Origin: Fidelibacterota bacterium 408169
GTDB lineage: Bacteria; Fidelibacterota; Marinisomatia; Marinisomatales; TCS55
Direction: 5' to 3'
DNA: 64,000 nucleotides
Assembly (NCBI GenBank): GCA_002256485.1
Contig: NNSG01000004.1
Span: forward strand, 124,001 to 188,000
Below, piece after piece: positions 1 through 8,972 of the stretch. The notes below the pieces were generated by a model. The model searched no databases, was not told the DNA's origin, and worked only from the letters and a program-made list of their open reading frames with translations. Positions within the stretch are counted from its first letter, which is position 1, and each line of letters begins with the position of its first letter. The translations under genes and the position numbers were made by a program.

Positions 1-77
1 GCAATAATGGTAACTAAAATAGTTACTGTAAGAATCAGCTCCGGCCAATATAGACTTAAACTTTGGAGATTATTCAT
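1..77 (-). CDS. nuoN: NADH-quinone oxidoreductase subunit N, N-terminal fragment
   Basis: Only the first 25 codons are in the window; the gene runs off the left edge and is too short for the ORF track. An ATG on the minus strand at 77 opens a frame reading MNNLQSLSLYWPELILTVTI, a short polar start followed by the first hydrophobic helix. It begins 5 bases after the nuoM stop, exactly where nuoN lies in nuo operons. NuoN is an antiporter-like membrane subunit of complex I that takes part in proton translocation. The identity rests mainly on position and the hydrophobic start, because the diagnostic core is outside the window. Confidence 0.8.
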   Translation of the reverse strand, partial: MNNLQSLSLYWPELILTVTILVTII

Positions 78-82
78 TTAGT

Positions 83-1633
83 CTAAAATACCCCTGCAAT
101 TCCGTTTATGTTGGCGACTGTATCAATTATAACATTCATCGTATTGCTGATCAAATCAAGGAATGGTCTTGGGTAAATTCCAAAAAACACAGTTATCACC
201 AATAACGGTACAACCGTAAAAAGCTCCATTTTATTAATCTCGGGTAAATCCTTATATTTATCATTTAATTCACCCATGAACATGCGTTGAAACGCCCAAA
301 GGAAATATGCAGCGTTTAATAGAATGCCCAACGTTGAAGCAATTACGATCGCTTTGAAAACCGGGAATGCACCGATAAAACACATGGCTTCACTGACAAA
401 TCCTGATAATCCAGGTAAACCAAGACCGGCAAAAAAAGCAACAGCTACAATTCCTGAAAAAATAGGCATGGATGTCGCCAATCCACCAAATCCTTCAATA
501 TCCCTGTGATGTGCTCGTTCATAAATAACACCCACTAGAATAAATAACATTGCTGAAATTGTACCATGATTAAACATTTGGAAGACTGCGCCACCCAATC
601 CTGCTTGTGCAGCCAACAAGTTATTTCCGTTCGCTTCTCCCGCAGCAATCACAGCGGCCATACCAATGAGTAAATATCCCATATGGTTCACACTGGAGTA
701 CGCAACCAACTTTTTTAAGTCCTTCTGAGCTAGAGCGCACATGGCACCCCAAATAACATTAATTAGTCCCAGCAAAGCCAATGCTCCGGCAAACCACCAA
801 ACTGCAACGGGCAACATTGTGTAATTAACCCGCAATATTCCATAAACACCAAGCTTTAGCAGGATGCCAGCCAGAATAACTGAAATGGCTGTTGGTGCTT
901 CTACATGAGCCAAGGGTAGCCAGGTATGGAATGGAAAAACTGGAACTTTGATGGCAAAACCAATAAATAGTAAAACCCAAATTACTTTTACTGCACTCAT
1001 CCCCCACCACATTACACCATCAAGTACAGTGGGTGCAGTCTGCATAAGCAGCAACATGTCAAATGTCCTTCCACATGAAAAGTACAACGCTAGAATTGCA
1101 ACGAGCATAAGCACAGAACCAAAGAGAGTATAAAGGAAAAACTTTATAGCAGCATATTCACGCTGGGGTCCACCCCACATTCCAATGAGAAAATACATAG
1201 GTAGTAACATCACTTCCCAAAATACATAAAAGAGGAAAAAATCCAGCGATAAAAAGACACCCATGACACCCGTGTTTAATAGAAGATAAAGTGCAAAATA
1301 CCCTTTTTGAGCACGGTCAATGTTCCAACTGACAAACGTTCCCAAGAAAAATAATAATCCCGTCAGTATGACCATGGGCAGACTAAGTCCGTCCACACCT
1401 AATATATAGGTTATATTGAACGATGGAATCCATTCCGCCCGTTCCATGAACTGAAATCCGCCATTCGTTACATCAAACCGCGACCACAGACCCAATGTTG
1501 CTAAAAATTGAATACCGGTGATTACAGCGGTAATTATTTTTAATATGAATACCTTTTCCCTTGGGACTAAGGCGATTACCGCCATTCCCACGACAGGAAG
1601 CCAGATGATCCAACTTAGAATGCTTGTATCCAT
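83..1633 (-). CDS. nuoM: NADH-quinone oxidoreductase subunit M
   Basis: This is one of the three antiporter-like proton-pumping subunits of the complex I membrane arm. The 516-residue product is almost entirely hydrophobic, with about 14 predicted helices, a normal length for NuoM. The family signatures are visible: the helix-5 glutamate in YVFWEVMLLPMYFLIG, the lysine in FAIKVPVFPFHTWLP, and the HVEAPTAISVILAGILLKLG stretch around the broken helix. It lies 25 bases after nuoL and 5 bases before nuoN, so it is surely cotranscribed with the rest of the nuo operon. Identification is secure. Confidence 0.97.
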   Translation of the reverse strand: MDTSILSWIIWLPVVGMAVIALVPREKVFILKIITAVITGIQFLATLGLWSRFDVTNGGFQFMERAEWIPSFNITYILGVDGLSLPMVILTGLLFFLGTFVSWNIDRAQKGYFALYLLLNTGVMGVFLSLDFFLFYVFWEVMLLPMYFLIGMWGGPQREYAAIKFFLYTLFGSVLMLVAILALYFSCGRTFDMLLLMQTAPTVLDGVMWWGMSAVKVIWVLLFIGFAIKVPVFPFHTWLPLAHVEAPTAISVILAGILLKLGVYGILRVNYTMLPVAVWWFAGALALLGLINVIWGAMCALAQKDLKKLVAYSSVNHMGYLLIGMAAVIAAGEANGNNLLAAQAGLGGAVFQMFNHGTISAMLFILVGVIYERAHHRDIEGFGGLATSMPIFSGIVAVAFFAGLGLPGLSGFVSEAMCFIGAFPVFKAIVIASTLGILLNAAYFLWAFQRMFMGELNDKYKDLPEINKMELFTVVPLLVITVFFGIYPRPFLDLISNTMNVIIDTVANINGIAGVF

Positions 1634-1658
1634 TCCTTTTCCTTTAACCTTTCAAATT

Positions 1659-3710
1659 TTAAAATGACTGTATCAAAACAATAACGACAACTCCCAGAAG
1701 CGCAAAAAGCATATAATTCTGTAAACGGCCAGTCTGTAAGTATTTCAACACACCGCCGGTCGAGCGGGCGCTGCGGCCGATACCATCTACGATTGTCTGG
1801 TCTAATCCATCATAATCCATTCGGCCAGTAAAAAAAGAGATTATTTTCCCTACTCTGCCAAATCCATTTATGAAGTATTTATCGTATAAATCCCAATCAA
1901 TGTGCGCCACAAGAGCAGATAGTTTCAAAAATGGTTGATAGATTAATCGATCATAGTTTTCATCGAAAAAATATTTATTGAATGATAATTTATACAGGGG
2001 TTTGAGTTTTCCTGCCCATTCATCTGCAGAAAGTTTTTTCTTAAAATAAAATGTCCATGATAAAAATATTCCCAAAGCAGCAACAAAAAGAGATAAAGCC
2101 ATAGCCGTATAATGAACGTGATGAATGCCTTCCGCAATATGGTGTGCGGTTGGATTTCCCGGCACTGCAGCATCAGAAGCAACAATGAGTTCCGTAAACC
2201 AGCCATGATCAGAAAAAGGATTAAAATAAGGTAGTGTATAAAAAATGAAAATGCTCATTGAACTCAAAAGAATCAGGGGAAAGGTCATTTCTTTGGGAGA
2301 TTCATGAATATCATCAACCAGTTCAGCCATTTGCGGCTTTCCATGGAAGGTCTTAAAAATTATACGGAACATATAAAATGCTGTAATAGCCGCTGCACCA
2401 AAACCAAAAACGGGTAAAAGGAAATGTTCGGGATGGTGTGAAGCGAAAGAAAGCGTACCTGCAAGGATTGCATCTTTAGATAAAAATCCCGAGAATAGAG
2501 GAACGCCAGAAATGGCCAATGTGCTGACCAACATTGCCCAGTATGTGATGGGCATTTTATCTTTAAAACCACCCATATTCCTCATGTCTTGGGGATCGGT
2601 ATCATGATCATGTTTTTTATGCAATGCATGATGCATGGCGTGAATCACAGAACCGGAACCATAAAATAAGCAGGCCTTAAACATGGCATGTGTCACCAAG
2701 TGGAAAAAACCGGCAATGTATGCACCTGATCCAACAGCTAATATCATGTATCCCAATTGACTGACAGTGGAATATGCCAGCACTTTTTTAATATCATTTT
2801 GGGTGATAGCAATCGTTGCCGCAAAAAGAGCCGTAAAGCCACCCACATAAGCAATTACAAGTAATGCATCAGGCGTAAACAATGGAAATAAGCGAACGCA
2901 TAAATACACACCGGCGGCAACCATAGTAGCTGCGTGCATCAAAGCAGAAACAGGCGTGGGACCTTCCATGGCGTCCGGCAACCAAATATGCAACGGAAAC
3001 TGGGATGATTTTCCCATTGCACCCAAAAACAAGCCTACACCGGCAAATGTCAAAATACTTCCGCCCATCTTTTCGGCGGTAATCCCATCAAATATTTCTG
3101 AAAACACAAATGTACCTAAGGTCGAAAAAATGAGCATAATTCCAATAAAAAAACCAATATCACCGACGCGGTTAACGAGGAATGCTTTTTTGGCAGCGTC
3201 GGCGGCGGAATCTTTTTCAAACCAGTGACCAATCAATAAATAAGAACTCACGCCCACTAATTCCCAGAACATATACATGGAAATCAAATTATTGGCCAGG
3301 ACGATGCCGTTCATGCTAAAGGTAAATAGTCCCAAATAAGCGTAATAACGAGAATAGCGAATATCACCTTCCAAATATTTGATAGAAAAAATGTGGGTCA
3401 TTGTGGAAATAAGCGCTACAACAAGAAGCATGGTTATGGTAATATTATCCACCAGAAAGCCCAACTCAATGTGGAAGGCTCCCATATCCAACCAGGTGAA
3501 TGATGCTTCCTGGGCAAAGTGGGGTTCATGGCCAATTAACATAGACGTAAACATGGCTATTGATAAAATGAGAGTTGTAACCACCGCACCAATGGCAACC
3601 CAATCACCTTGGCGGGGCAACCGCTTCCCAATAAATATTTGAATAAGAAATGCTGCCAGCGGCAGAAATAAAATCAGTAGCGAATAGTCCATTATCATAT
3701 TACCTGTCAT
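1659..3710 (-). CDS. nuoL: NADH-quinone oxidoreductase subunit L
   Basis: NuoL is the distal antiporter-like proton-pumping subunit of complex I. The 683-residue length fits NuoL and not NuoM or NuoN. Visible marks are the helix-5 glutamate in MYMFWELVGVSSYLLIG, the core GKSSQFPLHIWLPDAMEGPT, and a long C-terminal region (about residues 560-683). That C-terminal region should form the lateral amphipathic helix and the last membrane anchor. The ORF start overlaps the nuoK stop as ATGA. In-frame ATGs at codons 5 and 7 (MIMDYS) are alternative starts. A His-rich cytoplasmic loop (HAMHHALHKKHDHDTD, about residue 360) is noticeable but not unusual for the family. Confidence 0.97.
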   Translation of the reverse strand: MTGNMIMDYSLLILFLPLAAFLIQIFIGKRLPRQGDWVAIGAVVTTLILSIAMFTSMLIGHEPHFAQEASFTWLDMGAFHIELGFLVDNITITMLLVVALISTMTHIFSIKYLEGDIRYSRYYAYLGLFTFSMNGIVLANNLISMYMFWELVGVSSYLLIGHWFEKDSAADAAKKAFLVNRVGDIGFFIGIMLIFSTLGTFVFSEIFDGITAEKMGGSILTFAGVGLFLGAMGKSSQFPLHIWLPDAMEGPTPVSALMHAATMVAAGVYLCVRLFPLFTPDALLVIAYVGGFTALFAATIAITQNDIKKVLAYSTVSQLGYMILAVGSGAYIAGFFHLVTHAMFKACLFYGSGSVIHAMHHALHKKHDHDTDPQDMRNMGGFKDKMPITYWAMLVSTLAISGVPLFSGFLSKDAILAGTLSFASHHPEHFLLPVFGFGAAAITAFYMFRIIFKTFHGKPQMAELVDDIHESPKEMTFPLILLSSMSIFIFYTLPYFNPFSDHGWFTELIVASDAAVPGNPTAHHIAEGIHHVHYTAMALSLFVAALGIFLSWTFYFKKKLSADEWAGKLKPLYKLSFNKYFFDENYDRLIYQPFLKLSALVAHIDWDLYDKYFINGFGRVGKIISFFTGRMDYDGLDQTIVDGIGRSARSTGGVLKYLQTGRLQNYMLFALLGVVVIVLIQSF

Positions 3711-4012
3711 TGCCGCAGCTCCTGAACATCATCCACGTTGATTGTTTTATAATTATTATAAATATTAATAATAATCGCCAAAGCCACCGCCGCTTCCGCC
3801 GCAGCCATAATGATGACAAAGAGTGCAAAAATGTGACCTGAAATATTCATACCACCAAATTTTGCAAAAGCCAGGAAATTTAAATTAGCCGCATTCAAAA
3901 TAAGTTCGATTCCCATTAGGACAGCTACGCCATTTCGACGGGTGATAACACCAAATAGCCCCAATGAAAAAAGGATGGCAGCAACAAATAAATATGTATT
4001 TAAACTATCCAT
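3707..4012 (-). CDS. nuoK: NADH-quinone oxidoreductase subunit K
   Basis: This is a small three-helix membrane subunit of complex I at the junction between the quinone site and the antiporter subunits. At 101 residues it has the standard size. The two conserved membrane glutamates of NuoK are present at E36 (LMGIELILNAANLNFLAF) and E73 (MAAAEAAVALAI), matching the positions known in Escherichia coli. Its ATG shares one base with the nuoJ stop (TAATG), and its own stop overlaps nuoL, so the three genes are probably translationally coupled. Confidence 0.97.
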   Translation of the reverse strand: MDSLNTYLFVAAILFSLGLFGVITRRNGVAVLMGIELILNAANLNFLAFAKFGGMNISGHIFALFVIIMAAAEAAVALAIIINIYNNYKTINVDDVQELRQ

Positions 4013-4503
4013 TATTCATCTCTCCGGGATAGCATGGCGGCACCCATCAACGCAGCCAATAATAAGAGTGATGCCACTTCGAAAGGCAATAAATATTCCA
4101 TCATCAGCAATGTACCGATTGTAGCGGTTGTTTGAACCGGCTCAACAAATTCTGTTTGAAGCCATGGTGTATTGAGGATCATGACTCCAAGTACAAATAA
4201 AATTCCCAATACAACCATTCCCCCAATTCCTTTTTGGACACTTGTATGGGAAATATTCACCGATGTAATGCGATTGGTGAGCATAATTCCAAAAATGATC
4301 AGGACCAGAATACCGCCGACATAAATCACCACTTGGACACCAGCTAAAAAGTCAGCCCATAAGAAAACATACAGAGCCGCCATGCCAAAAAGCGTGAACA
4401 AAAGTGCGATGGCGGAATATATCAGTTTTTCATTAAGGACGACAGTGAGAGCCGAGCCCAACGTCAGAACAACAATAAACCAGAATGCCGCATCAACTAT
4501 CAT
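4012..4503 (-). CDS. nuoJ: NADH-quinone oxidoreductase subunit J
   Basis: NuoJ is a membrane subunit of complex I that helps form the central hydrophilic axis near the quinone chamber. The 163-residue product has about five predicted helices. The conserved third helix appears as VQVVIYVGGILVLIIFGIML, which contains the family's tyrosine and the pi-bulge region. The length is normal. It overlaps nuoI by 4 bases and nuoK by 1 base inside the nuo operon. Confidence 0.95.
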   Translation of the reverse strand: MIVDAAFWFIVVLTLGSALTVVLNEKLIYSAIALLFTLFGMAALYVFLWADFLAGVQVVIYVGGILVLIIFGIMLTNRITSVNISHTSVQKGIGGMVVLGILFVLGVMILNTPWLQTEFVEPVQTTATIGTLLMMEYLLPFEVASLLLLAALMGAAMLSRRDE

Positions 4504-5084
4504 GCTTTTGCCTCTTCTTTCTGGGGAAAATATTTTGATAATTTTTCGTCATCTATTTCTTTGGCAAATTTGTAAATAAGATCATTGCGATCGTATTGAG
4601 AAAATTCATAATCAATTGGATGCTTGTGAGAATTGGGGCCCCCAGTCATATAAATACATTCTTCCGGGCAGGGATACGTGCAAAGATTGCAATAGCAGCA
4701 TTCCGTCATATCAATATCGAATCGAGAAACTATCAATGCTTTTTTGGTTCCATTAGACGTAACACCCGTATGGTTTATATCTGGCAAATCTTCGCCTTTT
4801 GCTCCAGATTTTGTTGTAACAATTTTAATACATTGAACCGGGCAAGCACGTTCACACTTCATGCAACCAATACAATCATCAATATCCACTTGTAGCCGTG
4901 AGCGAATTACGTTATAATCGTCAATATTAAAGCCAATATCCCGCTCCGGACGTGGCCAGCGTTCTTCTGGATATTGCAGTGTAACATTATCCTTGCGAAT
5001 ATTTAACATATGCCGCCATGTAATTCCCAATCCAGTAAACAGAGTTGAGACTGCTTCAAATATATTGCTGAAATAATTAGACAT
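4500..5084 (-). CDS. nuoI: NADH-quinone oxidoreductase subunit I, 2x[4Fe-4S]
   Basis: NuoI is the ferredoxin-like peripheral-arm subunit that carries clusters N6a and N6b and passes electrons towards NuoB. Two complete CxxCxxCxxxCP motifs are present: C71, C74, C77, C81 (CIGCMKCERACP) and C129, C132, C135, C139 (CCYCNLCTYPCP). The 194-residue length is normal, with a charged C-terminal tail rich in Lys and Glu. It sits between nuoH (3 bases upstream) and nuoJ (4-base overlap). Because nuoE, nuoF and nuoG are absent, this subunit may be the entry point for electrons from ferredoxin or an unknown donor. Confidence 0.97.
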   Translation of the reverse strand: MSNYFSNIFEAVSTLFTGLGITWRHMLNIRKDNVTLQYPEERWPRPERDIGFNIDDYNVIRSRLQVDIDDCIGCMKCERACPVQCIKIVTTKSGAKGEDLPDINHTGVTSNGTKKALIVSRFDIDMTECCYCNLCTYPCPEECIYMTGGPNSHKHPIDYEFSQYDRNDLIYKFAKEIDDEKLSKYFPQKEEAKA

Positions 5085-5087
5085 TGT

Positions 5088-6164
5088 TTACCCTACCAGC
5101 AGACTCCAGATACCCACGCCAAAAATATTTAGCAAAGAGAATGGTAAAAATACTTTCCAGCAAATACTCATTAATTGATCAACGCGTAAGCGAGGAAACG
5201 TCCAGCGAAACCAAATCATTACAAATACGAGACTTAATGTTTTTCCCATGAACCAAAAGACTCCCCAACCGGGAGAGTCGAAAAATCCGGAAATGGGACT
5301 GTTCCATCCACCAAGAAACGCTGTAGCAGACACACCGCTTACAACAAACATTTCAGCATATTCACTTAAAAAGAAAAATGCATAACGCATACCGGAATAT
5401 TCCGTAAATGCTCCGGCCACTAATTCTGATTCAGCTTCGGGGATATCGAAAGGAGTCCTGTTGCATTCTGCGACACCGCTTATAAAAAAAATGAAAAAGG
5501 CTATAAAACTGAAAGGGTTATTAAAAATAATCCAATTGGGTAAAATTCCCCAAATAGTTCCCTGCTGAAATTCATTAATACCCTGCATACTCAACGTTTC
5601 AGTAAGCATAATAATGGAAATGATGGATAATCCGGCGGGAATTTCATAGCTGACTATTTGCGCAGCAGAACGCATACCGCCGTATAAGGACCATTTATTA
5701 TTGGAACTCCATCCAGCCAGTATAATTCCAATCACGCTCAAGGAACCGACGGCCAAAATATAAAAAATCCCAATATTCATATCTGCTATGATCGTATTTT
5801 GGCCAAAGGGCAAAGCAGCAAAGGAAATAAATGCTCCGATAAAAACGACAAAAGGTGCCATAATAAATAATTTTTTATCTGCAGCCGCTGGAATAATATC
5901 TTCTTTTAAAATTAATTTAAGGGCATCTGCTACGGGTTGAAGCAAGCCCCACTTACCGGCATGAAAACCAACACCTTGTCCCATGGGACCCACTTTATCT
6001 GCCATAAAAGATGAAATTTTCACTTCACCATAAATAGCCACCAAGGCATACACAGCTATAAAAAGAAATACAGGTAAGGCGCAGATTATAACGGCTGTCA
6101 GGAAAGTAATAACAGGCCAATCAGTTCCAAAAGGTAACCAGTTAATTAATTGATCCACTGTCAT
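5088..6164 (-). CDS. nuoH: NADH-quinone oxidoreductase subunit H
   Basis: NuoH is the membrane subunit that anchors the peripheral arm and forms much of the quinone-access channel. The 358-residue product has about eight or nine helices. The signature FMADKVGPMGQGVGFHAGKWG near residue 55 corresponds to the conserved GPN/GP loop after helix 1. The acidic loop ECNRTPFDIPEAESELVAGA around residue 230 is the most diagnostic NuoH segment. It overlaps nuoD by 4 bases and is followed 3 bases later by nuoI. Confidence 0.97.
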   Translation of the reverse strand: MTVDQLINWLPFGTDWPVITFLTAVIICALPVFLFIAVYALVAIYGEVKISSFMADKVGPMGQGVGFHAGKWGLLQPVADALKLILKEDIIPAAADKKLFIMAPFVVFIGAFISFAALPFGQNTIIADMNIGIFYILAVGSLSVIGIILAGWSSNNKWSLYGGMRSAAQIVSYEIPAGLSIISIIMLTETLSMQGINEFQQGTIWGILPNWIIFNNPFSFIAFFIFFISGVAECNRTPFDIPEAESELVAGAFTEYSGMRYAFFFLSEYAEMFVVSGVSATAFLGGWNSPISGFFDSPGWGVFWFMGKTLSLVFVMIWFRWTFPRLRVDQLMSICWKVFLPFSLLNIFGVGIWSLLVG

Positions 6165-7279
6165 CGGTCAATCTCTCCCAATACAATATCTAAACTGCCA
6201 AGTATAGCCAACACATCTGACATCATCCAACCTTGTGAAATTTCGCTCAATACACTTAAGGCAGTAAATGCTGGAGAACGCATTTTTAAGCGATAGGGAA
6301 TCGGAGAACCGTCACTGACAATATAGTATGCCAAATCACCACGAGGTGATTCAGTGCGCTTATAAATCGATCCTTGAGGTGGACGAATTTTTTTAGGCAG
6401 TGCTTGGTGTACATCGCCGGCAGGGATACCTTTTAATGCTTGGCGCGTAATCTTAACACTTTCTTTCATTTCTACCATCCGAACATAATACCTGTCCCAA
6501 CAGTCACCTACAGTACCCATTTCTCCAGCTCCAACGGGAATATCAAAGTCAAATTTATCATAAATGGAATAGGGTTCATCTTTGCGAATATCCCACTTTA
6601 CTCCGGACCCGCGTAAATTTGGACCGGTGACGCCATAACTGACAGCCACTTCCGGCGGCATAACACCTACGTCACCCGTACGCTCTATAAATATTTTATT
6701 ATAAGTGAGCAATTCATTGTATTCTTCAATCTTCGGTTCGAAATAATCCAGAAATGAATATACTGCACCAATAAACCCGGGAGGCAGATCATGGGAAACA
6801 CCCCCAACCCAAATATAATTGTAGAGCAACCGCGCGCCGCATAATGTTTCGAACAAATCCAAAATCCGTTCCCGATCGCGGAACATATATAAGAAAGGAG
6901 TAAAAGCACCCACATCCAAACCATATGCTCCCAAGGCCAATAAATGGCTGGCGATGCGGTTGAGTTCAGCCACGATAACGCGAATGTATTCGACGCGCTC
7001 TGGCACCTTTATTTCCATGAGTTCTTCGACTGTTACTGCATAACCAAAATTATTATTCATAGCAGCGATATAATCACATCGATCCGTATACGGAATTACT
7101 TGTTCATAAGTTACATTTTCGCAATGTTTTTCAAAACAGCGATGTAAATAACCAATGATGGGTTCCACTTCAGAAATTATCTCGCCGTCCGTTTTCACTT
7201 TCAGACGCAAGACTCCGTGAGTACTGGGATGCTGTGGCCCAATATTCAGAGTCATTAAATCGCCGTGAACTACTCCCAC
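6161..7279 (-). CDS. nuoD: NADH-quinone oxidoreductase subunit D
   Basis: NuoD is the 49-kDa-type subunit that forms the quinone-binding pocket with NuoB. It is recognised from GPQHPSTHGVLRLKVKTDGE at the N-terminus (the quinone-site His loop), the RGDLAYYIVSDGS segment and the C-terminal ILGSLDIVLGEIDR. The track start is a GTG at 7279, overlapping nuoC by 10 bases. An ATG at 7255 (MTLNIGPQHP) would give the compact start common in this family and is a good alternative. In many genomes NuoD is followed by NuoE, F and G; here nuoH follows directly. Confidence 0.96.
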   Translation of the reverse strand: MGVVHGDLMTLNIGPQHPSTHGVLRLKVKTDGEIISEVEPIIGYLHRCFEKHCENVTYEQVIPYTDRCDYIAAMNNNFGYAVTVEELMEIKVPERVEYIRVIVAELNRIASHLLALGAYGLDVGAFTPFLYMFRDRERILDLFETLCGARLLYNYIWVGGVSHDLPPGFIGAVYSFLDYFEPKIEEYNELLTYNKIFIERTGDVGVMPPEVAVSYGVTGPNLRGSGVKWDIRKDEPYSIYDKFDFDIPVGAGEMGTVGDCWDRYYVRMVEMKESVKITRQALKGIPAGDVHQALPKKIRPPQGSIYKRTESPRGDLAYYIVSDGSPIPYRLKMRSPAFTALSVLSEISQGWMMSDVLAILGSLDIVLGEIDR

Positions 7280-7974
7280 CCGTCTTTCACTTTCGGTACA
7301 ACAATACCATGATATGTTTCTTGTGTTTCATAATCTTTACGCAAGGGCCATCCTTCCCAATCTTCCGGACATAGGATTCGGATCATATTGCTATGACCTT
7401 CAAATTCGATACCATACATGTCAAATGTTTCCCGCTCAAACCAATCGCCAATTCGCCATACCTGTTCGACTGACGGAACTTTAGGATTATTGCGATCTGT
7501 TTTAATGCGGATTTCAATGGTATGATTGTGAGTCATGGAATGAAGGTTATAACGCACTTCCAAATCCTCACCTTCTCCAAAATCATAACCGGTAACACAC
7601 TGGAGTGAATCAAATAGAAAATCAGGATTATCCCGTAAATATTGAGCAATCTTAAACCAGTTTTTTCCTTTCATTTGAATATGACCATTCACATCTTCAG
7701 CTTCCAACGAATTAGGAAATTTCTCATTCAGACAAGCAGCTACTTTTTCCGATAAAGACTTTTCAGTTGGAGCTGAATCACCTACTTTCAATTCATCAGT
7801 ATTAGATGGGTCTTCTGCGGGTGTTGTGGCTTTAGCCAAACGTTTGGCTTTTACCAGTGCTGCTTTAGCTTTTGATCGGGTCACACGATCTTCAATATCA
7901 TTTATCGCATCCATATCACCAGCTAAGGCGTTTGCTACAGCTTTTTCAATGAGTTTTATCTGTTCGTCACTCAT
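7270..7974 (-). CDS. nuoC: NADH-quinone oxidoreductase subunit C, N-terminally extended
   Basis: NuoC is the 30-kDa-type peripheral subunit that packs against NuoD. The family core runs from about residue 75 to the end. It includes the signature [20 protein letters not shown] and the C-terminal [15 protein letters not shown]. The first 70 or so residues are not typical: a Lys/Ala-rich, probably helical segment ([17 protein letters not shown]) followed by a Pro/Ser/Thr/Asp-rich linker. The gene is single and not fused to nuoD. Its ATG overlaps the nuoB stop, so the extension appears to be a genuine part of the protein. Confidence 0.95.
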   Translation of the reverse strand: MSDEQIKLIEKAVANALAGDMDAINDIEDRVTRSKAKAALVKAKRLAKATTPAEDPSNTDELKVGDSAPTEKSLSEKVAACLNEKFPNSLEAEDVNGHIQMKGKNWFKIAQYLRDNPDFLFDSLQCVTGYDFGEGEDLEVRYNLHSMTHNHTIEIRIKTDRNNPKVPSVEQVWRIGDWFERETFDMYGIEFEGHSNMIRILCPEDWEGWPLRKDYETQETYHGIVVPKVKDGWE

Positions 7975-8462
7975 GCAATTTTTTTCGTCAATGGACGATC
8001 AGCCTGTATTTTTTCCTGCAGTTTTAATAGTCCTTCAATCAAGGCTTCAGGCCTGGGTGGACATCCAGGGATATACACATCAACAGGCACAACCAAGTCT
8101 ACTCCTTTAAGTACATGATATCCATGCTGCCAATAGGGTCCTCCGCTTGTAGCACAACTACCCATGGCAATCACATATTTCGGATCGGCCATTTGTTCAT
8201 ATAATTTTTTCACACGTAAAGACATTTTCATCGTTACCGTTCCGGCCACAATCATCACATCTGCCTGCCGTGGGGATGAACGGGGAATCATGCCGATTCG
8301 CATTAAGTCATACCGACTGGCAGCGGTGGCCATCATTTCGATGGCGCAGCAAGCTAATCCAAATTGAAAAAACCATGGGGATGTGGATCGTGCCCAGCCC
8401 AACAGTTTATCCATGGATGCCACAACGACATTATCCTGAAACCTGTTTTCAAGAACTCCCAA
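7971..8462 (-). CDS. nuoB: NADH-quinone oxidoreductase subunit B, cluster N2
   Basis: NuoB holds the terminal [4Fe-4S] cluster N2, which reduces the quinone. All four expected cysteine ligands are visible: the adjacent pair C38-C39 ([11 protein letters not shown]), C103 ([12 protein letters not shown]) and C134 ([16 protein letters not shown]). The length of 163 residues is usual. It overlaps nuoA by 14 bases and nuoC by 4 bases. Confidence 0.97.
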   Translation of the reverse strand: MGVLENRFQDNVVVASMDKLLGWARSTSPWFFQFGLACCAIEMMATAASRYDLMRIGMIPRSSPRQADVMIVAGTVTMKMSLRVKKLYEQMADPKYVIAMGSCATSGGPYWQHGYHVLKGVDLVVPVDVYIPGCPPRPEALIEGLLKLQEKIQADRPLTKKIA

Positions 8463-8883
8463 CTGTAGTTCCTTCTTTTTCAGTTATCACTTTACGGTAT
8501 CGGCCTCGGGCATATTTCACGCGGTATTTCACCCAATCCAGATCACCCTTCTTCCAAACGTAGGCAAGTCCTACTATTAAAATTAGTAGAAAAATGGACA
8601 TCTCCACAAATGCGAGTAAGCCCAGTTCTTTAAAAACAACTGCCCATGGAAATAGAAAGACTACTTCCACATCAAAAATAAGGAAAATAAGGGCAATGAC
8701 ATAAAAACGAATATTGAACTGCACCCATGCGGATCCTTCAGATTCTTCGCCACATTCATAGGTAGACAGCTTGTCCGGCGAATCATTTTTTGGCGCAACA
8801 AGCCGCTGAATAAGCAGCGGAACGTAGACCAAAACAATGCCGATCAAGATAAAGAGAAATATGGTTCCAAAGTCACGGTACAT
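8449..8883 (-). CDS. nuoA: NADH-quinone oxidoreductase subunit A
   Basis: NuoA is a three-helix membrane subunit of complex I and the first gene of this operon. The 144-residue product contains the conserved loop [22 protein letters not shown], with the cysteine loop that closes the quinone site, and the acidic helix [19 protein letters not shown]. The last 25 residues ([22 protein letters not shown]) form a basic tail that is somewhat longer than usual and overlaps nuoB. Upstream is an 89-base divergent gap shared with the proline dehydrogenase gene. Confidence 0.97.
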   Translation of the reverse strand: MYRDFGTIFLFILIGIVLVYVPLLIQRLVAPKNDSPDKLSTYECGEESEGSAWVQFNIRFYVIALIFLIFDVEVVFLFPWAVVFKELGLLAFVEMSIFLLILIVGLAYVWKKGDLDWVKYRVKYARGRYRKVITEKEGTTVGSS

Positions 8884-8914
8884 TTATAAAATCTCGTTAT
8901 ATTCGAGCCTGAAA

Positions 8915-8942
8915 TTTATAGATTTGAAAGTTCATCTTGCAA
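8915..8942 (-). promoter_or_regulatory. Putative sigma70-like promoter of the nuo operon
   Basis: Read on the minus strand, TTGCAA (8937-8942) and TATAAA (8915-8920) are separated by 16 bases and lie about 30 bases upstream of the nuoA ATG. The spacing and both hexamers resemble a sigma70 promoter. The assignment is pattern-based only. AT-rich DNA yields such matches by chance, and members of the FCB group can use a different -10 consensus. Confidence 0.35.
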
Positions 8943-8972
8943 GGCTAATCCCTGTAAAAATGAACAATTTTT

